From assembly GCA_964468045.1 (NCBI GenBank), contig CAYXTO010000005.1, positions 1-64,000 on the forward strand: a stretch of DNA of 64,000 nt, given 5' to 3'. Position 1 is the stretch's first letter. Each line of letters opens with the position of its first letter. The notes beneath the pieces were generated by a model, which was not told the origin of the DNA, searched no databases, and worked only from the letters and a program-made list of their open reading frames with translations. The position numbers were made by a program, and so were the translations under genes. Positions 43,879 through 54,700 of this stretch are shown here, piece by piece. The stretch comes from JAWKXU01 sp964468045. GTDB lineage: Bacteria > Pseudomonadota > Alphaproteobacteria > Sphingomonadales > Sphingomonadaceae.

Positions 43879-46800
43879 ATGCCCCGTTTGCTTCGCAGCC
43901 TCTTTGCCCTGTTCGCTGTCTTCGCCGCCACGCCCGCGCTGGCGATCGACACGAGCTATCACACCTATGACGGATTCGCCGAAACCGTGGATGCGTTCCG
44001 GCTCGTTTCGATGATCTTCGGCGACGCGCGCTATGAGACGCTGGTGCTGATCGTCGCGGTGGTCGGGATCGCCCTGGGTGTTCTGCTCGCCAGCGTGCGA
44101 GGCCAAGGGATGGGCCTGGTCGCGTTCGGGTTCCAGATGCTGATCGGGGTCGGGCTGTTCGTCGGCATGGTCGCGACCACTGGCACGGTCCATGTCTATG
44201 ACCGCGTGCGCAACGCCTATCAGCCGGTCGGTGACGTGCCCAACCTCATCGTGCTGGTCGCGGGCATGACCAATATGATGGAACGCGCGCTGGTTGAGGT
44301 GATCGACGACAACACCACCGATCCCAATGCCAAGCTGGAGTTCGGCGCGGGCGGGCATTCGTTCGACCTGTTCCTCAATGCAGCAAGCCCGCGCGGACCG
44401 ATGACCGACGTGTTCCTCGATTCCACGATCAAGGACTATGTCCGCCAATGCTACCCGGTCGCGCGTGTGTCGCCGGCCTATGGTGTCGATGACGATCAGC
44501 TGTTCCGCACCACCACCGATCTGCCTGCCGCCTTCGCCGCGATGGCCGGCCCCGCGACGTTCAGCACTGTGTTCACCTCGACCGACAAAGCCGGGACTAC
44601 GATGAGCTGCAACGAGGCCTGGGAGCATATCTCGACGCGCCTCTCGGAACCTGGCTTGTTCGACACCTATGTCGCGCAGGTCTGCACCCGCACCGGCTAC
44701 GACATCGGTAATGCCGCGCAGCTTCAGCGCTGCCGATCCAATATCGGCGAGATGGGCCAGATGATGATGGATGCGCCGCTGACCCTCCAGCAGTTCCTCA
44801 CCAACGTGCTGCTCGGCAACACGGTCGGCGACGTGCTGTTCGAGGATAGTCCGGCGACCGCCGCACGCGTGATGGCCAATCGCGCCGTTATCTCCAGCGG
44901 GCTTGCCACCATGTCGACCGCCAACGAGTGGATGCCGACGATCCGCGCGACGGTGTTCGGCATCATGCTGTTCATGATGCCGGTCGCGCTGCTGTTCATC
45001 CTGACCCCGATCAACCTGCGCGTCGCCAGCTTCGCGCTCGGCCTGTTCGTGTTCGTGGCGCTCTGGGGTGTGATCGACGCTGGCATCTATCAGCTCACCC
45101 TGGGCCGGGCGACCGACGTGCTCGCCGAGATGCGCTCGAACAATGTCGCGGCCAATGCGTGGATGTTGGCGCCATCCGCGGCAATGAAGGCGCTCGCGAT
45201 ATTCGGGAGCTTCCGCACGGCTGCCGCCGGGCTTGCCGGCGCTTTCGTGTTCACGGTCTTCAGGTTCAGCGGCAATGTGTTCACCGCTTTCACCAGCGGC
45301 GCGCTCGGCGTCCAGGGCCAGGGCACCGCGGCTGCCGCGCCGCTCGGCACCCGCGAGGGCTATGCCGGCGCGCTCGAAGCGCAGTCCTCGGCCTCGGGCA
45401 CGATGGCGCGCGTCAGAGGCTCGTCGAGCTTCGGCGATTTCGGCGAGCGCTCGACCTTCGGCCAGAACCGGGCCTTCGGCGCCGCTAGCCGGGTGATTGG
45501 TGAGCAAGGCGGCGGCGCGGCGGGAACCGCCGCATTCTCGCTCGGCGGCCTCGACGCCGCGCGCGAGCTGGGCGGGCTATCGCCCGCGCTCACCGGGCGC
45601 AGCCTTTCCGATCCGGCGACGGTGCGCGCGATCCGGGACAATGCCACCACCTCCGCGATCCACAACTTTGCGCAACAGGATGCGCTTCGGGCACTGGGCA
45701 CGGGCTATTTTGGCGAGGGCCAGTCGGGCGAGCGGGCCTTTGCCGCCTTCGCGCAGCGCATGGTGCAATGGCGCGCCTTCGGCGACCAGCGCGCCTACGA
45801 CATGATGCAAACCGGCGCGCAGCGGCATTTCGAGCGCAATGGCTATGATCACAAGGATGCGGCGCTCAAGGCCTCCACCGTCATCGGCCAGGCATCGGCC
45901 GATCCGACCTTCGCCAAGCTCATCGCCAATGCCTATGACCAGGAGCAGATGCTGCGCAATGACCTGACCGGCGCGCAGGTCCAGGTCGGCGCGATGGAAG
46001 GCAGGCGTGATTTTGCGGGCGACAATGTCGCCGGGATCGAGCGCGGCAATGTCGCGACCGAACAGGCGCATCGCACCGGCAACACCGAGGGCCAGCGCAA
46101 TGCCGCCGCCATGCTCGGTCTGCCGGTCCAGGAGATGGCGCGGCGTACCTCCTTCATCAACAGCCTCTCGGGCGAGGCCCGCTCGACGGCGATCTCGCAG
46201 CTCTCGCGCGCCACCGGCCGCAACGAGGCGCAAGTCCTCCGGGCCTTGGAAACCTACAATGCCGCTGTGCAGGTCGGCACCGCCGATGGCGCGACGGCTG
46301 AGGCGGGCCGTGAAGGCACCAGCGTCTATGGCCGCACGCGCGACGCTGCGGGCTACGACTTCGCCGAACGGTCGGGCAAGCTCGATGCGCAGCGCGAGGT
46401 CGGTCATGACGGCACGCGCTCGGCCGCCCGGATCGGCGAGCAGCGCCGCCAGGCCGACAATGCCGGCTTTGCCGAAGGCGCGGCGGCGGCCGGCATGTCG
46501 GTGCGGCAGGCGGCGCGGCTCGACAGCTTCATTCGCACGCTCAGCCAGGGGGTCGGCAATCAGACCGACATGGCCGAAGGCGGCGCGGCGGGCATCGCCG
46601 ATCGCGCGCGCAACGAGCGCCTGGGCAGGATCGTCGAGAATGAGCGGCTCACGCGTATGCAGGGCCTTCTTGCCGAGCATGGCGTTACCATGTCCAAGCG
46701 CGAGATCGCGATGGCGCAGAATGGCGATCTCAGCCTCAACCTGACGCCCGACACTGCCGCGCAGATGTGGCGCGGCGGGCTGATCAACGAAAGCCAGCTC

Positions 46801-47622
46801 GGCGCGATCGCCAATGGCGGGCGGGCGCGGTTCAGCTTTGCCGAGAATGACGTGCTGGTCTCGAGTTCGGTCGGATTCCAGCAATCGGGCCGCAGCGACA
46901 CCAGCACCCGGTTCGAAGCCGGAAAGCAGGCCGGCCCGGATACGATCGAGCACTTCATGGGCGGCGGCGCCGAAGGCCAGGCGATGATGCAGAACTGGCT
47001 GCGCGGCGGGTTCGAGATGGACCGGAATGGGAATTGGCGTCTGAAACCGCAGGTCGCTGATACGCTCCAGCGCGATGTGCAGTCGATCATCGGCCAGACT
47101 GGTTGGCAGCGCTCGCTCTCCCGGTCCGCCCAGGACCAAGTCAGCATGGGCACCACTGTGGGAGCGAACATCGGCGGCTCCGTCAGTTCTTCCGAATCCG
47201 AGACATCAGGCGGAACAGGCCGCGGCCGGCAAGGTCCGCAATCCTCCAAGGCGACATCTGGTCGTGTCGGCGGCCAACTAGGCTTCACGAGCAGCGACAT
47301 GGGCACCACAAACGAGACCGCTAGGTCGAGCATCGACATCGTCAACTACGACGTTCGGGAAGCGATATCTCAAGCTGAACGCGCTGCTGCGAGATCGTCA
47401 CGACCGGAGGAAGCATTCTCGCGCGAACTGTCTAACCGCGTCCTAGGCCCCGATGGCCTCCGCAATCGCTATCTCGGTGATGCCGATTCCGGTCGCGCGA
47501 CGTTCGACATTACCGGCCCATTGACGTCGATCGAGCAGTCATCGGTGCTCAAGTCGGGGCGGTTTTCCAACGATATCGACGGAAGTCCCGGTGACGGGGA
47601 TAGCAACTTCAAGAAGCGCTAG
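43879..47622 (+). CDS. traG: Conjugation protein TraG (mating-pair stabilisation / exclusion)
   Basis: 1247 residues, longer than F TraG (938) and close to SXT TraG. A signal or first helix (~1-20) is followed by membrane segments around 40-95 and 365-460 (TVFGIMLFMMPVALLFI). A long hydrophilic periplasmic or cytoplasmic C-terminal part (~490-1247) is rich in A, G, R and Q with few hydrophobic runs. In F the N-terminal part helps pilus assembly and the C-terminal part stabilises mating and is the target of exclusion. GGAG precedes the ATG. Last gene of the operon. Confidence 0.92.
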   Translation: MPRLLRSLFALFAVFAATPALAIDTSYHTYDGFAETVDAFRLVSMIFGDARYETLVLIVAVVGIALGVLLASVRGQGMGLVAFGFQMLIGVGLFVGMVATTGTVHVYDRVRNAYQPVGDVPNLIVLVAGMTNMMERALVEVIDDNTTDPNAKLEFGAGGHSFDLFLNAASPRGPMTDVFLDSTIKDYVRQCYPVARVSPAYGVDDDQLFRTTTDLPAAFAAMAGPATFSTVFTSTDKAGTTMSCNEAWEHISTRLSEPGLFDTYVAQVCTRTGYDIGNAAQLQRCRSNIGEMGQMMMDAPLTLQQFLTNVLLGNTVGDVLFEDSPATAARVMANRAVISSGLATMSTANEWMPTIRATVFGIMLFMMPVALLFILTPINLRVASFALGLFVFVALWGVIDAGIYQLTLGRATDVLAEMRSNNVAANAWMLAPSAAMKALAIFGSFRTAAAGLAGAFVFTVFRFSGNVFTAFTSGALGVQGQGTAAAAPLGTREGYAGALEAQSSASGTMARVRGSSSFGDFGERSTFGQNRAFGAASRVIGEQGGGAAGTAAFSLGGLDAARELGGLSPALTGRSLSDPATVRAIRDNATTSAIHNFAQQDALRALGTGYFGEGQSGERAFAAFAQRMVQWRAFGDQRAYDMMQTGAQRHFERNGYDHKDAALKASTVIGQASADPTFAKLIANAYDQEQMLRNDLTGAQVQVGAMEGRRDFAGDNVAGIERGNVATEQAHRTGNTEGQRNAAAMLGLPVQEMARRTSFINSLSGEARSTAISQLSRATGRNEAQVLRALETYNAAVQVGTADGATAEAGREGTSVYGRTRDAAGYDFAERSGKLDAQREVGHDGTRSAARIGEQRRQADNAGFAEGAAAAGMSVRQAARLDSFIRTLSQGVGNQTDMAEGGAAGIADRARNERLGRIVENERLTRMQGLLAEHGVTMSKREIAMAQNGDLSLNLTPDTAAQMWRGGLINESQLGAIANGGRARFSFAENDVLVSSSVGFQQSGRSDTSTRFEAGKQAGPDTIEHFMGGGAEGQAMMQNWLRGGFEMDRNGNWRLKPQVADTLQRDVQSIIGQTGWQRSLSRSAQDQVSMGTTVGANIGGSVSSSESETSGGTGRGRQGPQSSKATSGRVGGQLGFTSSDMGTTNETARSSIDIVNYDVREAISQAERAAARSSRPEEAFSRELSNRVLGPDGLRNRYLGDADSGRATFDITGPLTSIEQSSVLKSGRFSNDIDGSPGDGDSNFKKR

Positions 47623-47760
47623 CGGTCAAAATCTGACGCTTAGTGGGACTTTTCTGCCGTTCTCAAGTCACCCGTCGAACGGCAGGGTTCGCCAATAGCC
47701 GACGTCAGTTGGTGAGGCCTGTTATAGCGACAATGTTGGACACTGCGTGATTGATGTGGC

Positions 47761-47811
47761 CACCCTCCTGGAGGGCACGAAGTCGCATGAACGCTTCAAT
47801 GCAGGAGGGTG
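47761..47811. repeat. 10-bp inverted repeat covering the IS110 ribosome binding site
   Basis: CACCCTCCTG (47761-47770) is inverted as CAGGAGGGTG (47802-47811). The second arm contains the Shine-Dalgarno of the transposase at 47816. RNA read in from outside would fold and hide it. It probably lies just inside the left end of the IS110-like element. Confidence 0.6.
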
Positions 47812-47815
47812 CCCG

Positions 47816-48085
47816 ATGTCGATCTATGCAGGATTGGACGTAAGCGACAAGACCAAACATGTGTGCGTGGTCGACGCTGAAGGCATGATATTGCGCCGCG
47901 ACATCGTGGCGAGTGATCCGGATCTTCTGGCCAAATGGCTCGAGTGGCATTGCCCTGACTTGGCCCGGGTGCTGCTGGAAACCGGCCCGTTATCGACTTT
48001 CCTCTATCATGGCCTGGCGGAGCGAGGCTTTCCGGCCCAGTGCATTTGCGCGCGCCATGCCACCCACACCGCCCGGCCGCGATGA
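47816..48085 (+). pseudogene. IS110-family transposase, N-terminal fragment
   Basis: The protein opens MSIYAGLDVSDKTKHVCVVD, the DEDD-type RuvC-like start of IS110 transposases (GLDVS, ...DPDLLAKWLEWH..., VLLETGPLS). After ~78 residues (CICARHA) it departs from the expected sequence and stops at ~89, where a complete enzyme has over 300. The 3' part is missing, so the element is dead. It lies right after traG and may mark a deletion that removed the rest of the transfer region. Confidence 0.8.
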
Positions 48086-48401
48086 TGAAGGCTCGGACAA
48101 TCAGCTACCCAAGCCGTCCGATGACCTCGAAGACAACCATTGGCCAACGGGAAAAAAGGAGTCCGATGCTCAGATCAATTAGACAACGGTCTGGAAGGTC
48201 CGCTTCGGCGGTGACGACGGATGAAGCTGTCGTTCGTACGATAGATCTCGGCGGGAGCAGCTACGTGGAACTCCGGAAAGGCGGCTGTGACCGCGTAAAG
48301 AGCAACCTCGCTCGTCGCGGTAAATCGACGGCAGTCCAGCGCGCCTTGCGGCAGCTGTGGCGGATGCAAAGCAAATCGCCCTATGGCCGGGCTGTCCCTC
48401 C
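48086..48401. other. Degenerate segment between IS110 fragment and metal cluster
   Basis: No convincing gene. A short plus-strand frame ending at 48182 and a minus-strand frame 48175-48417 are open but have no recognisable domain or ribosome binding site. The sequence looks like joined remnants left by IS-mediated deletion. Confidence 0.4.
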
Positions 48402-49736
48402 TTACCGGATCGGCCAATGTGGGTGCAGTTCGTCGATCACAAAGGTGTGGCTGGCTTTGCCTTCCGGGTGCCCCTCCGCGAGATGAGGATGATCCGGTGC
48501 CAAATCGTCGTGGGCGTGCGCCACTATTTCGGGGTCTGCCACCGGCCAGATACGAAACGCAATGACCGTGCCGATCAGCGCCAGCACGGCGGATACGCCA
48601 AAGGCGATACCCATGTTGCCGATTGCGCCAGCCTGGCCGGCGAGCGGATAGGCGACCAGCCAGCAGACATGGCTCAGCGCGAACTGAGCGGCGAACAGTG
48701 CCGGGCGATCATCCTCGCCTGATGACCGGCGCAGGAGGCGGCCGCCAGGCGTGATGCTCGCCGAATAAGCGATGCCCAGCACAGCCCAGCCCGCGAGGAT
48801 CACTCCCCAATCATTGGGTGAAGCATGGCCATGCCAGGCCAGGGCAAGCACAGCGAGCGCGACGGTCATCGCCGCAGCCGCCGCAAGCATCACCGTTCGA
48901 TCAGGCAGCTTGTCGAGCACGCGCGGCAGCAGCAAAGCGGCCAGCATCGAACCGCCACCGAAAGCGGCGAGCGTGATCGCCACCTCCCGTTGGCCAAGTC
49001 CGAGCGCGGCCTGCACCAACACCGGCGTATTGACGATCACCATCGCACTCGTGGCGGCGGCGGCAAGCGTGACCGCCAGCAGCCCGCGCAGCCGGGGCGT
49101 CCTCAGATAAAGCCGGGCGCCGCGCGTCGTGTTGTCATAGATGCCGCCTTTGGCTTTGACGGCGGTGGAGCGGGGCAAACCCGTCGTCAGCACCAGCAGC
49201 GCCGAGCAGGCGAATCCAATCGCCGTGCCCGAGAACAACCAGTGGAAGTTCATCACCGTCAGCAGGGCTGCAGCCAGCATCGGGCTGGTCAGGCTTTCCA
49301 TGTCGTAGGCGAGGCGTGAGAGTGACAGCGCCCGAGTATAGTCTTTCTCCTCGGGCAACACGTCGGGGATCGTAGCCTGAAAGGTCGGCGTGAACCCGGC
49401 CGATGCCGATTGCAGCACGAAGATCAGCACATAGACTTGCCACACCTGATCCACGAACGGCAGCGCGAGCGCGACCAGCCCGCGGATCACGTCCATCGCC
49501 ACGAGGAAGCTGCGGCGCGGCAAGCGGCTCGCATAAGCCCCGACGATCGGGGCAATGCCGATATAGGCGACCATCTTGATCGCCATTGCCGTGCCGAGCA
49601 CGGCGCCTGCATCGGCCCCGGCGATGTCATATGCGAGCAGGCCGAGCGCAACCGTGGCGAGGCCGGTGCCGACCAGCGCGATGATCTGCGCCAGGAAAAG
49701 GTGGCGATAGGTTCGGTTGGCCAATACAGAGAGCAT
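48402..49736 (-). CDS. MFS exporter with histidine-rich tail (NreB-like)
   Basis: 444 residues with ~12 membrane helices of the major facilitator superfamily (MFS_3-like: MLSVLANRTYRHLFLAQIIALVG). The cytoplasmic C-terminal tail (~405-444) is rich in His and Asp (AHAHDDLAPDHPHLAEGH). NreB-type nickel exporters share a His-rich tail that binds metal. Substrate is inferred from the tail and from the adjacent RND efflux genes; nickel or cobalt is the best guess. Last gene of the minus-strand metal cluster. Confidence 0.75.
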   Translation of the reverse strand: MLSVLANRTYRHLFLAQIIALVGTGLATVALGLLAYDIAGADAGAVLGTAMAIKMVAYIGIAPIVGAYASRLPRRSFLVAMDVIRGLVALALPFVDQVWQVYVLIFVLQSASAGFTPTFQATIPDVLPEEKDYTRALSLSRLAYDMESLTSPMLAAALLTVMNFHWLFSGTAIGFACSALLVLTTGLPRSTAVKAKGGIYDNTTRGARLYLRTPRLRGLLAVTLAAAATSAMVIVNTPVLVQAALGLGQREVAITLAAFGGGSMLAALLLPRVLDKLPDRTVMLAAAAAMTVALAVLALAWHGHASPNDWGVILAGWAVLGIAYSASITPGGRLLRRSSGEDDRPALFAAQFALSHVCWLVAYPLAGQAGAIGNMGIAFGVSAVLALIGTVIAFRIWPVADPEIVAHAHDDLAPDHPHLAEGHPEGKASHTFVIDELHPHWPIR

Positions 49737-49773
49737 CAGAACCTCGTTCGATCCTAGGGGTTTAGCGGGCTGG

Positions 49774-50244
49774 TCATGCCGTCAGATAGCCATGAGCGGC
49801 CATCAGGACGGCATAACGTCCGACTTTTGCGATGATGACGAGCAGGAGGAAACGCGAAAGCGGCGTGCGCAGGACGCCGGCGATCAAGGTCAACGGATCG
49901 CCAATGATCGGCAGCCATGACAACAGCAGGGAAAGCTCGCCGAACCGCCGATAGCGCCGCTCCGCCCTTAGCATTGCGGTCTTCGACACCGGAAACCAGC
50001 GCGCGTCGCGATGATGCGCCAGGAAGCGCCCCAACGCCCAATTGATCGTCGAACCCAGCACGTTGCCCAGAGATGCAACGAGAAGAAGCAAGGCCGGATC
50101 GAAACGGCCCGAGGCCAGCATCGCCAGCAATAGCAGCTCCGATTGGGCGGGCAGCAGCGTCGCGGCGACCAGCGCGGCGAGAAAGAGGCCAGGATAGCCC
50201 AGCACCATCAAATCGACGTTTGGCAGCAGAGTGCTCCCGGACAT
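49774..50244 (-). CDS. YqaA/DedA-like membrane protein
   Basis: 156 residues with about four hydrophobic segments. The pattern (LVASLGNVLGSTINWALGRF and SWLPIIGDPLTLIAGVLRTP) fits the YqaA branch of the SNARE-associated/DedA superfamily, putative lipid scramblases or transporters. In many proteobacteria it is found in metal-resistance islands. Its role here is not clear; it may support envelope integrity under metal stress. Confidence 0.75.
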   Translation of the reverse strand: MSGSTLLPNVDLMVLGYPGLFLAALVAATLLPAQSELLLLAMLASGRFDPALLLLVASLGNVLGSTINWALGRFLAHHRDARWFPVSKTAMLRAERRYRRFGELSLLLSWLPIIGDPLTLIAGVLRTPLSRFLLLVIIAKVGRYAVLMAAHGYLTA

Positions 50245-50324
50245 TTGACAAAGCGCCCGCCGCCCCGCCGCGTCGCACAGGTCGCGCAGCGAGGCGGGGA
50301 CGATTCAGACGAGAAGTGGCATCG

Positions 50325-50972
50325 TCAGACAACCCGCTTGACCTCGCTATATTCGCCCTGGGTGCGAAGCGTGATCGTGACCGGAGCGCCGGACCGGTTA
50401 CGCCAGAACCAGCCGTGCTTGCCGTCGAACGCCGCGACCAATTCACCTTGCTCGCCCGTCGATTCCCGGCCCTTGCCATAACCGTGGTAAGAGATGCCCG
50501 GTGCATCGGCATGCGTGTCAAAGTTGACATGCCCGCCTTCAACCGACCAGCCGAACGCGATCCGCGTGCCTTTTGCGGCTGTCAGCTTGATCTCCGCGCC
50601 TTCGTTCGGCGCCAGCGTCAGTCTGGTCGTGTCGTTGCGGCCTGCAACTATGCTCGGCGCCGCTGGTGGCGCCGATGTCGATTGCGCACCGCCATTGGCC
50701 GCCTGGACAACGAGCGCGCGCGCATTTTCCGCTCTGGCCGCAGCATCGGCGGCTGCATCGGCAGCGGCCTCCTCGGCGAGTTGCATCTTGATCTCGCCCA
50801 TCTCGGTCAGGCCGAGAACCTTGCCGGCACCAGTGGGATCGACTCCATATTCGGAAGGCAGGACCACGATGGCCAGGATCGCTCCGGCAGTCGCGGCAGC
50901 GATAATCGTGGAGCGGATGAGTTGCTTTGAAGTCGGCAAATCTTCGGGGCGGGGCATCTGGGAATTGAACAT
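50325..50972 (-). CDS. Transmembrane anchor protein of metal-efflux cluster
   Basis: 215 residues. One membrane helix (~17-38) follows a short cytoplasmic N-terminus. An Ala/Glu-rich helix (~60-95) leads to a beta-rich periplasmic domain (~110-210: APNEGAEIKLTAAKGTRIAF). ATG at 50972 is spaced correctly from AAGGAG, unlike the ATG two codons earlier. Genes of this kind, usually labelled transmembrane anchor protein, recur next to hupE and czcCBA in sphingomonad islands. Function not established. Confidence 0.65.
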   Translation of the reverse strand: MFNSQMPRPEDLPTSKQLIRSTIIAAATAGAILAIVVLPSEYGVDPTGAGKVLGLTEMGEIKMQLAEEAAADAAADAAARAENARALVVQAANGGAQSTSAPPAAPSIVAGRNDTTRLTLAPNEGAEIKLTAAKGTRIAFGWSVEGGHVNFDTHADAPGISYHGYGKGRESTGEQGELVAAFDGKHGWFWRNRSGAPVTITLRTQGEYSEVKRVV

Positions 50973-50987
50973 TTGCATTACTCCTTG

Positions 50988-51710
50988 TTACGCGACCGCG
51001 AGGCCGGTGAGCTGGTAGCCGACGAGGATGAAGCCGGCGGTCATGAGAGCGACGTTGGCGACGAAGGCGTGGCGATGGAAACTGCTCGTCCGGCGCCAGA
51101 AGCCCATGAGGATCAGGATGGCGGCAAGCGCGAGAAGCTGGCCGATTTCGACGCCGATGTTGAACGCGATCAGGTTCGGCAGCAGGCCGTCCGGCGAAAT
51201 CTCGAACTCAAGTATCTTGGTCGCCAGACCGAAGCCGTGGAAGAAGCCGAAGATCAGCGTCGCCCATTTCGTGTTGGGCTGGAAGCCGAACCAGCGCTGG
51301 AATGCGCCCAGGTTGTCGAGCGCCTTGTAAACCACCGAAAGGCCGATGATCGCGTCGATGACATAGGCGTTGGCGCTGATGCCGGTGAGGACGCCGAAAA
51401 GCATCGTCGTTGAATGGCCGATCGCGAACAGCGTCACATAAAGGCCGATGTCCTTCATCCGGTAGAGGAAGAAGATCACGCCGAACAGGAACAGAAGATG
51501 GTCGTATCCCGTGACCATGTGCTTGGCACCCAGATAGACGAAGGGCATGAACAGGACGCCGCTGCTTTCCTGAATATAGCCCTGATCGCCTTCCGCCACG
51601 CCATGCGCAAAGGCGTCGAAACCGAAGCAGAATGTCAGCGCGATAAGGCCGAGCGCAAGACTCAACCTGTTTCGCAAGGCGTTCCCGAAAATGGTTGCGT
51701 AGAAACTCAT
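50988..51710 (-). CDS. HupE/UreJ-family membrane protein
   Basis: 240 residues with a signal peptide and ~6 membrane helices. HupE signatures are a conserved His in FVYLGAKHMVTGYDHLLFL, AIGHSTTM and FGFFHGFGLA. HupE/UreJ proteins take up or move nickel or related divalent metals. In this cluster it sits directly after czcA, suggesting a role linked to the efflux pump, possibly metal sensing or recapture. AAAGGAC precedes the ATG. Confidence 0.87.
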   Translation of the reverse strand: MSFYATIFGNALRNRLSLALGLIALTFCFGFDAFAHGVAEGDQGYIQESSGVLFMPFVYLGAKHMVTGYDHLLFLFGVIFFLYRMKDIGLYVTLFAIGHSTTMLFGVLTGISANAYVIDAIIGLSVVYKALDNLGAFQRWFGFQPNTKWATLIFGFFHGFGLATKILEFEISPDGLLPNLIAFNIGVEIGQLLALAAILILMGFWRRTSSFHRHAFVANVALMTAGFILVGYQLTGLAVA

Positions 51711-51769
51711 GAAAATGTCCTTTCCGGTCTCCCACGCGCCGGGGGGCGACGCGTGGGAGTAGCGGTCGC

Positions 51770-54700
51770 TCAGGCTTGCGCCGGAGCCGTATCGGGGGAT
51801 GGGTGTTCGTCTTCCGGGCGCGCTTCGCGACCGTGGACGAGGCGATAGAGCGCGGGCAGGACAAGGAGCGTCAGCAGCGTCGAGGAGATGATGCCGCCGA
51901 TCACCACTGTCGCCAGCGGCCTTTGGACCTCCGCGCCCGCGCCGACGTTGAACGCCATCGGCACGAAGCCGAGGCTTGCCACCAGCGCCGTCATCAGCAC
52001 CGGTCGCAGCCTTGTCAGCGCGCCTTCGCGGATCGAGTCCTCAAGACCGCTGCCGGTGGCGCGGAGTTGGCGGATGAAGCTCAGCATCACCACGCCGTTC
52101 AGCACCGCCACGCCCGACAATGCGATGAACCCGACGCCTGCCGAGATCGACAGCGGCATTCCCCGGATCAACAGCGCCGCCACGCCGCCGGTCAGCGCCA
52201 GCGGCACGCCCGAAAAGACGATGGCGGAGTCCCTGGCGGATCGGAACAGCCCGTAGAGCAGCCCGAAGATCAGCAGCAGCGCGGCGGGCACGACCAGGCG
52301 CAGCCGTTCGGCCGCCGAGATCAATTGCTCGAACGTGCCGCCATAGCTCACCCAATAGCCGGACGGGACTTCAACCTCCGCATCGACCTTCTGCCGCAGT
52401 TCCTCGATGAAGGAACCGAGATCGCGGCCTCGGACATTGGAAGTCACGACCACGCGCCGCTTGCCGTCCTCGCGGCTGATCTGGTTCGGGCCGATCACCA
52501 CCTCGACCTTGGCCACATCGGCAAGCGGCACGAATCCGCGCGGATCGGCGCCATCGCCTGACAGCGGAATCCGCAACCTGCCGATCTCGTCGGCCTTGCT
52601 CCTGATGTCCTCGGGCAATCGCACGATCACCGCAAAGCGACGATCGCCCTCGAATATCCGGCCGGCTTCCCGGCCGCCGATCGAGACGGCCACTACATCC
52701 TGAATGTCGCCGATGTTGAGACCAAGCCGCGCCAGCGCGGGCCGGTCGGGCGTGATCTGGAGGACAGGCAGGCCCGTCACCTGTTCGACGCTCACATCCT
52801 GAGCGCCCTCGATCCCGCTCACCACGCCTTCGATCGACTGGCCGATCTCCAGAAGCCGGTCGAGATCATCGCCGAACACCTTGATCGCCACATCGGCCCG
52901 AACGCCCGACAGCAGCTCGTTGAACCGCATCTGGATGGGCTGGGTGAACTCATAATTATTGCCGGGGATGGCGGCGGCCGCTTCCTGCATCTCGCGGACC
53001 AGCTCCGCGCGGGGTTTGCGCGGGTCCGGCCATTCGCTGCGATCCTTGAGCATGATGAAGGTGTCGGCGACCGAAGGTGGCATCGGGTCGGTAGCCACCT
53101 CTGCGGTGCCGATCTTGGCGACGATCCGTTCGACCTCGGGGAACCGCTTCAATCGCGCTTCGAGCGTTGTCTGCATCTGGATCGCCTGGCTGAGGCTGGT
53201 GCCGGGGATGCGCAGCGCATGAAGCGCGATGTCGCCCTCATCGAGATTGGGAACGAACTCCGATCCCATGCGCGTCGCGGCAAAGCCTGCGATGGCGACC
53301 AGCGCCACCGCACCCGCGATGAATACGACCCGCAGCCGCAAGGCGGCATCGAGCGCGGGCGCATAGAGTTTGCGCGCCCAGACCATGAGGCGGCTTTCCT
53401 TCTCCTCGACCTTGCCGGTGACGAACAGCGCCACCGCCGCCGGCACGAAGCTCAAGGACAGGATCAGCGCGAAGGTGAGCGCCATGACGACGGTGATCGC
53501 CATCGGGTGGAACATCTTCCCTTCGACGCCGGTGAGCGCGAAGATCGGCACATAGACCAGCGCGATGATGAGCATCCCGAACAGGGACGGCCGAATGACC
53601 TCGGACGTGGCCGACGCCGTGAGAGCGAAGCGTTCCTCGCGTTCGAGGAGGCGCCCTAGCCGGTGCTGCGCCTCGCCGAATCGGCGCAGGCAGTTCTCGA
53701 CGATGATGACCGCCCCATCGACGATGAGGCCAAAGTCGAGCGCGCCCAGGCTCATGAGGTTGCCCGAGACGCCTGCGCGGAGCATTCCGGTGATCGTCAT
53801 CAGCATGGTGATCGGGATGACCGCCGCCGTGATGAGCGCCGCGCGGATATTGCCCAGCAGCAGGAACAGCACGACGATGACGAGCAGCGCGCCTTCAAGC
53901 AGGTTCTTCTCGACAGTCCAGACCGCCCGTTCGACAAGATCGGTGCGGTCATAGATCGCCACGGCCTTCACACCCGCCGGGAGTGCCTTGGCCGCTTCCT
54001 CAAGCCGCGCGGCTGCCGCGCGCGCGACGATACGGCTGTTCTCGCCGGCCAGCATGAACACGGTGCCCAGCACCACTTCCTGCCCGTTTTCAGTCGCAGC
54101 CCCGGTCCGCAACTCCTCGCCCATCCCGACGTCGGCCACATCGGCGATGCGGATCGGCACACCGCCGCGATTGGTGACAATGATCGACTTGAGATCGTCG
54201 ATGCCCGAAGCCTGACCTGGCACGCGAACCAGATATTGCTCGCCATAGCGCTCGACATAGCCGGCACCGACATTGGCATTGTTGCGGCCGAGCGCCTCGA
54301 CCACATCATTGAGCGTCAGGCCATAGGCCGAAAGCCGGTCGGGCAGCGGCGTCACATGATATTGCCGCTCATAGCCGCCGATACTGTTGACCTCGGTGAC
54401 GCCTGGCGTGTTGCGGAGTTGCGGCCGGATCACCCAATCTTGAAGCGTGCGCAAATCCTCTGGCGTGTAACGGCTGCCATCGGACTTGCGGGCGTTCGGC
54501 TCCGCTTCCAGCGTATACATGAAGATTTCGCCCAGCCCGGTCGCGATCGGCCCCATTTCCGGGATGACGCTTTCGGGAAGCTGGTCGCGCGCAGTCTGGA
54601 GTCGTTCGTTGATGAGCTGGCGCGCGAAATAGATATTGGTGCCATCCTCGAACACCGCAGTTACCTGGGAAAGTCCGTAGCGTGACACCGAGCGGGTATA

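Noticed and set aside
45577..47139. Long minus-strand frame opposite traG
   Set aside because: Antisense artefact with no domain; TraG frame is continuous.
48175..48417. Minus-strand ORF before the MFS gene
   Set aside because: No start signal or domain, overlaps the MFS 3' end; treated as degenerate DNA.
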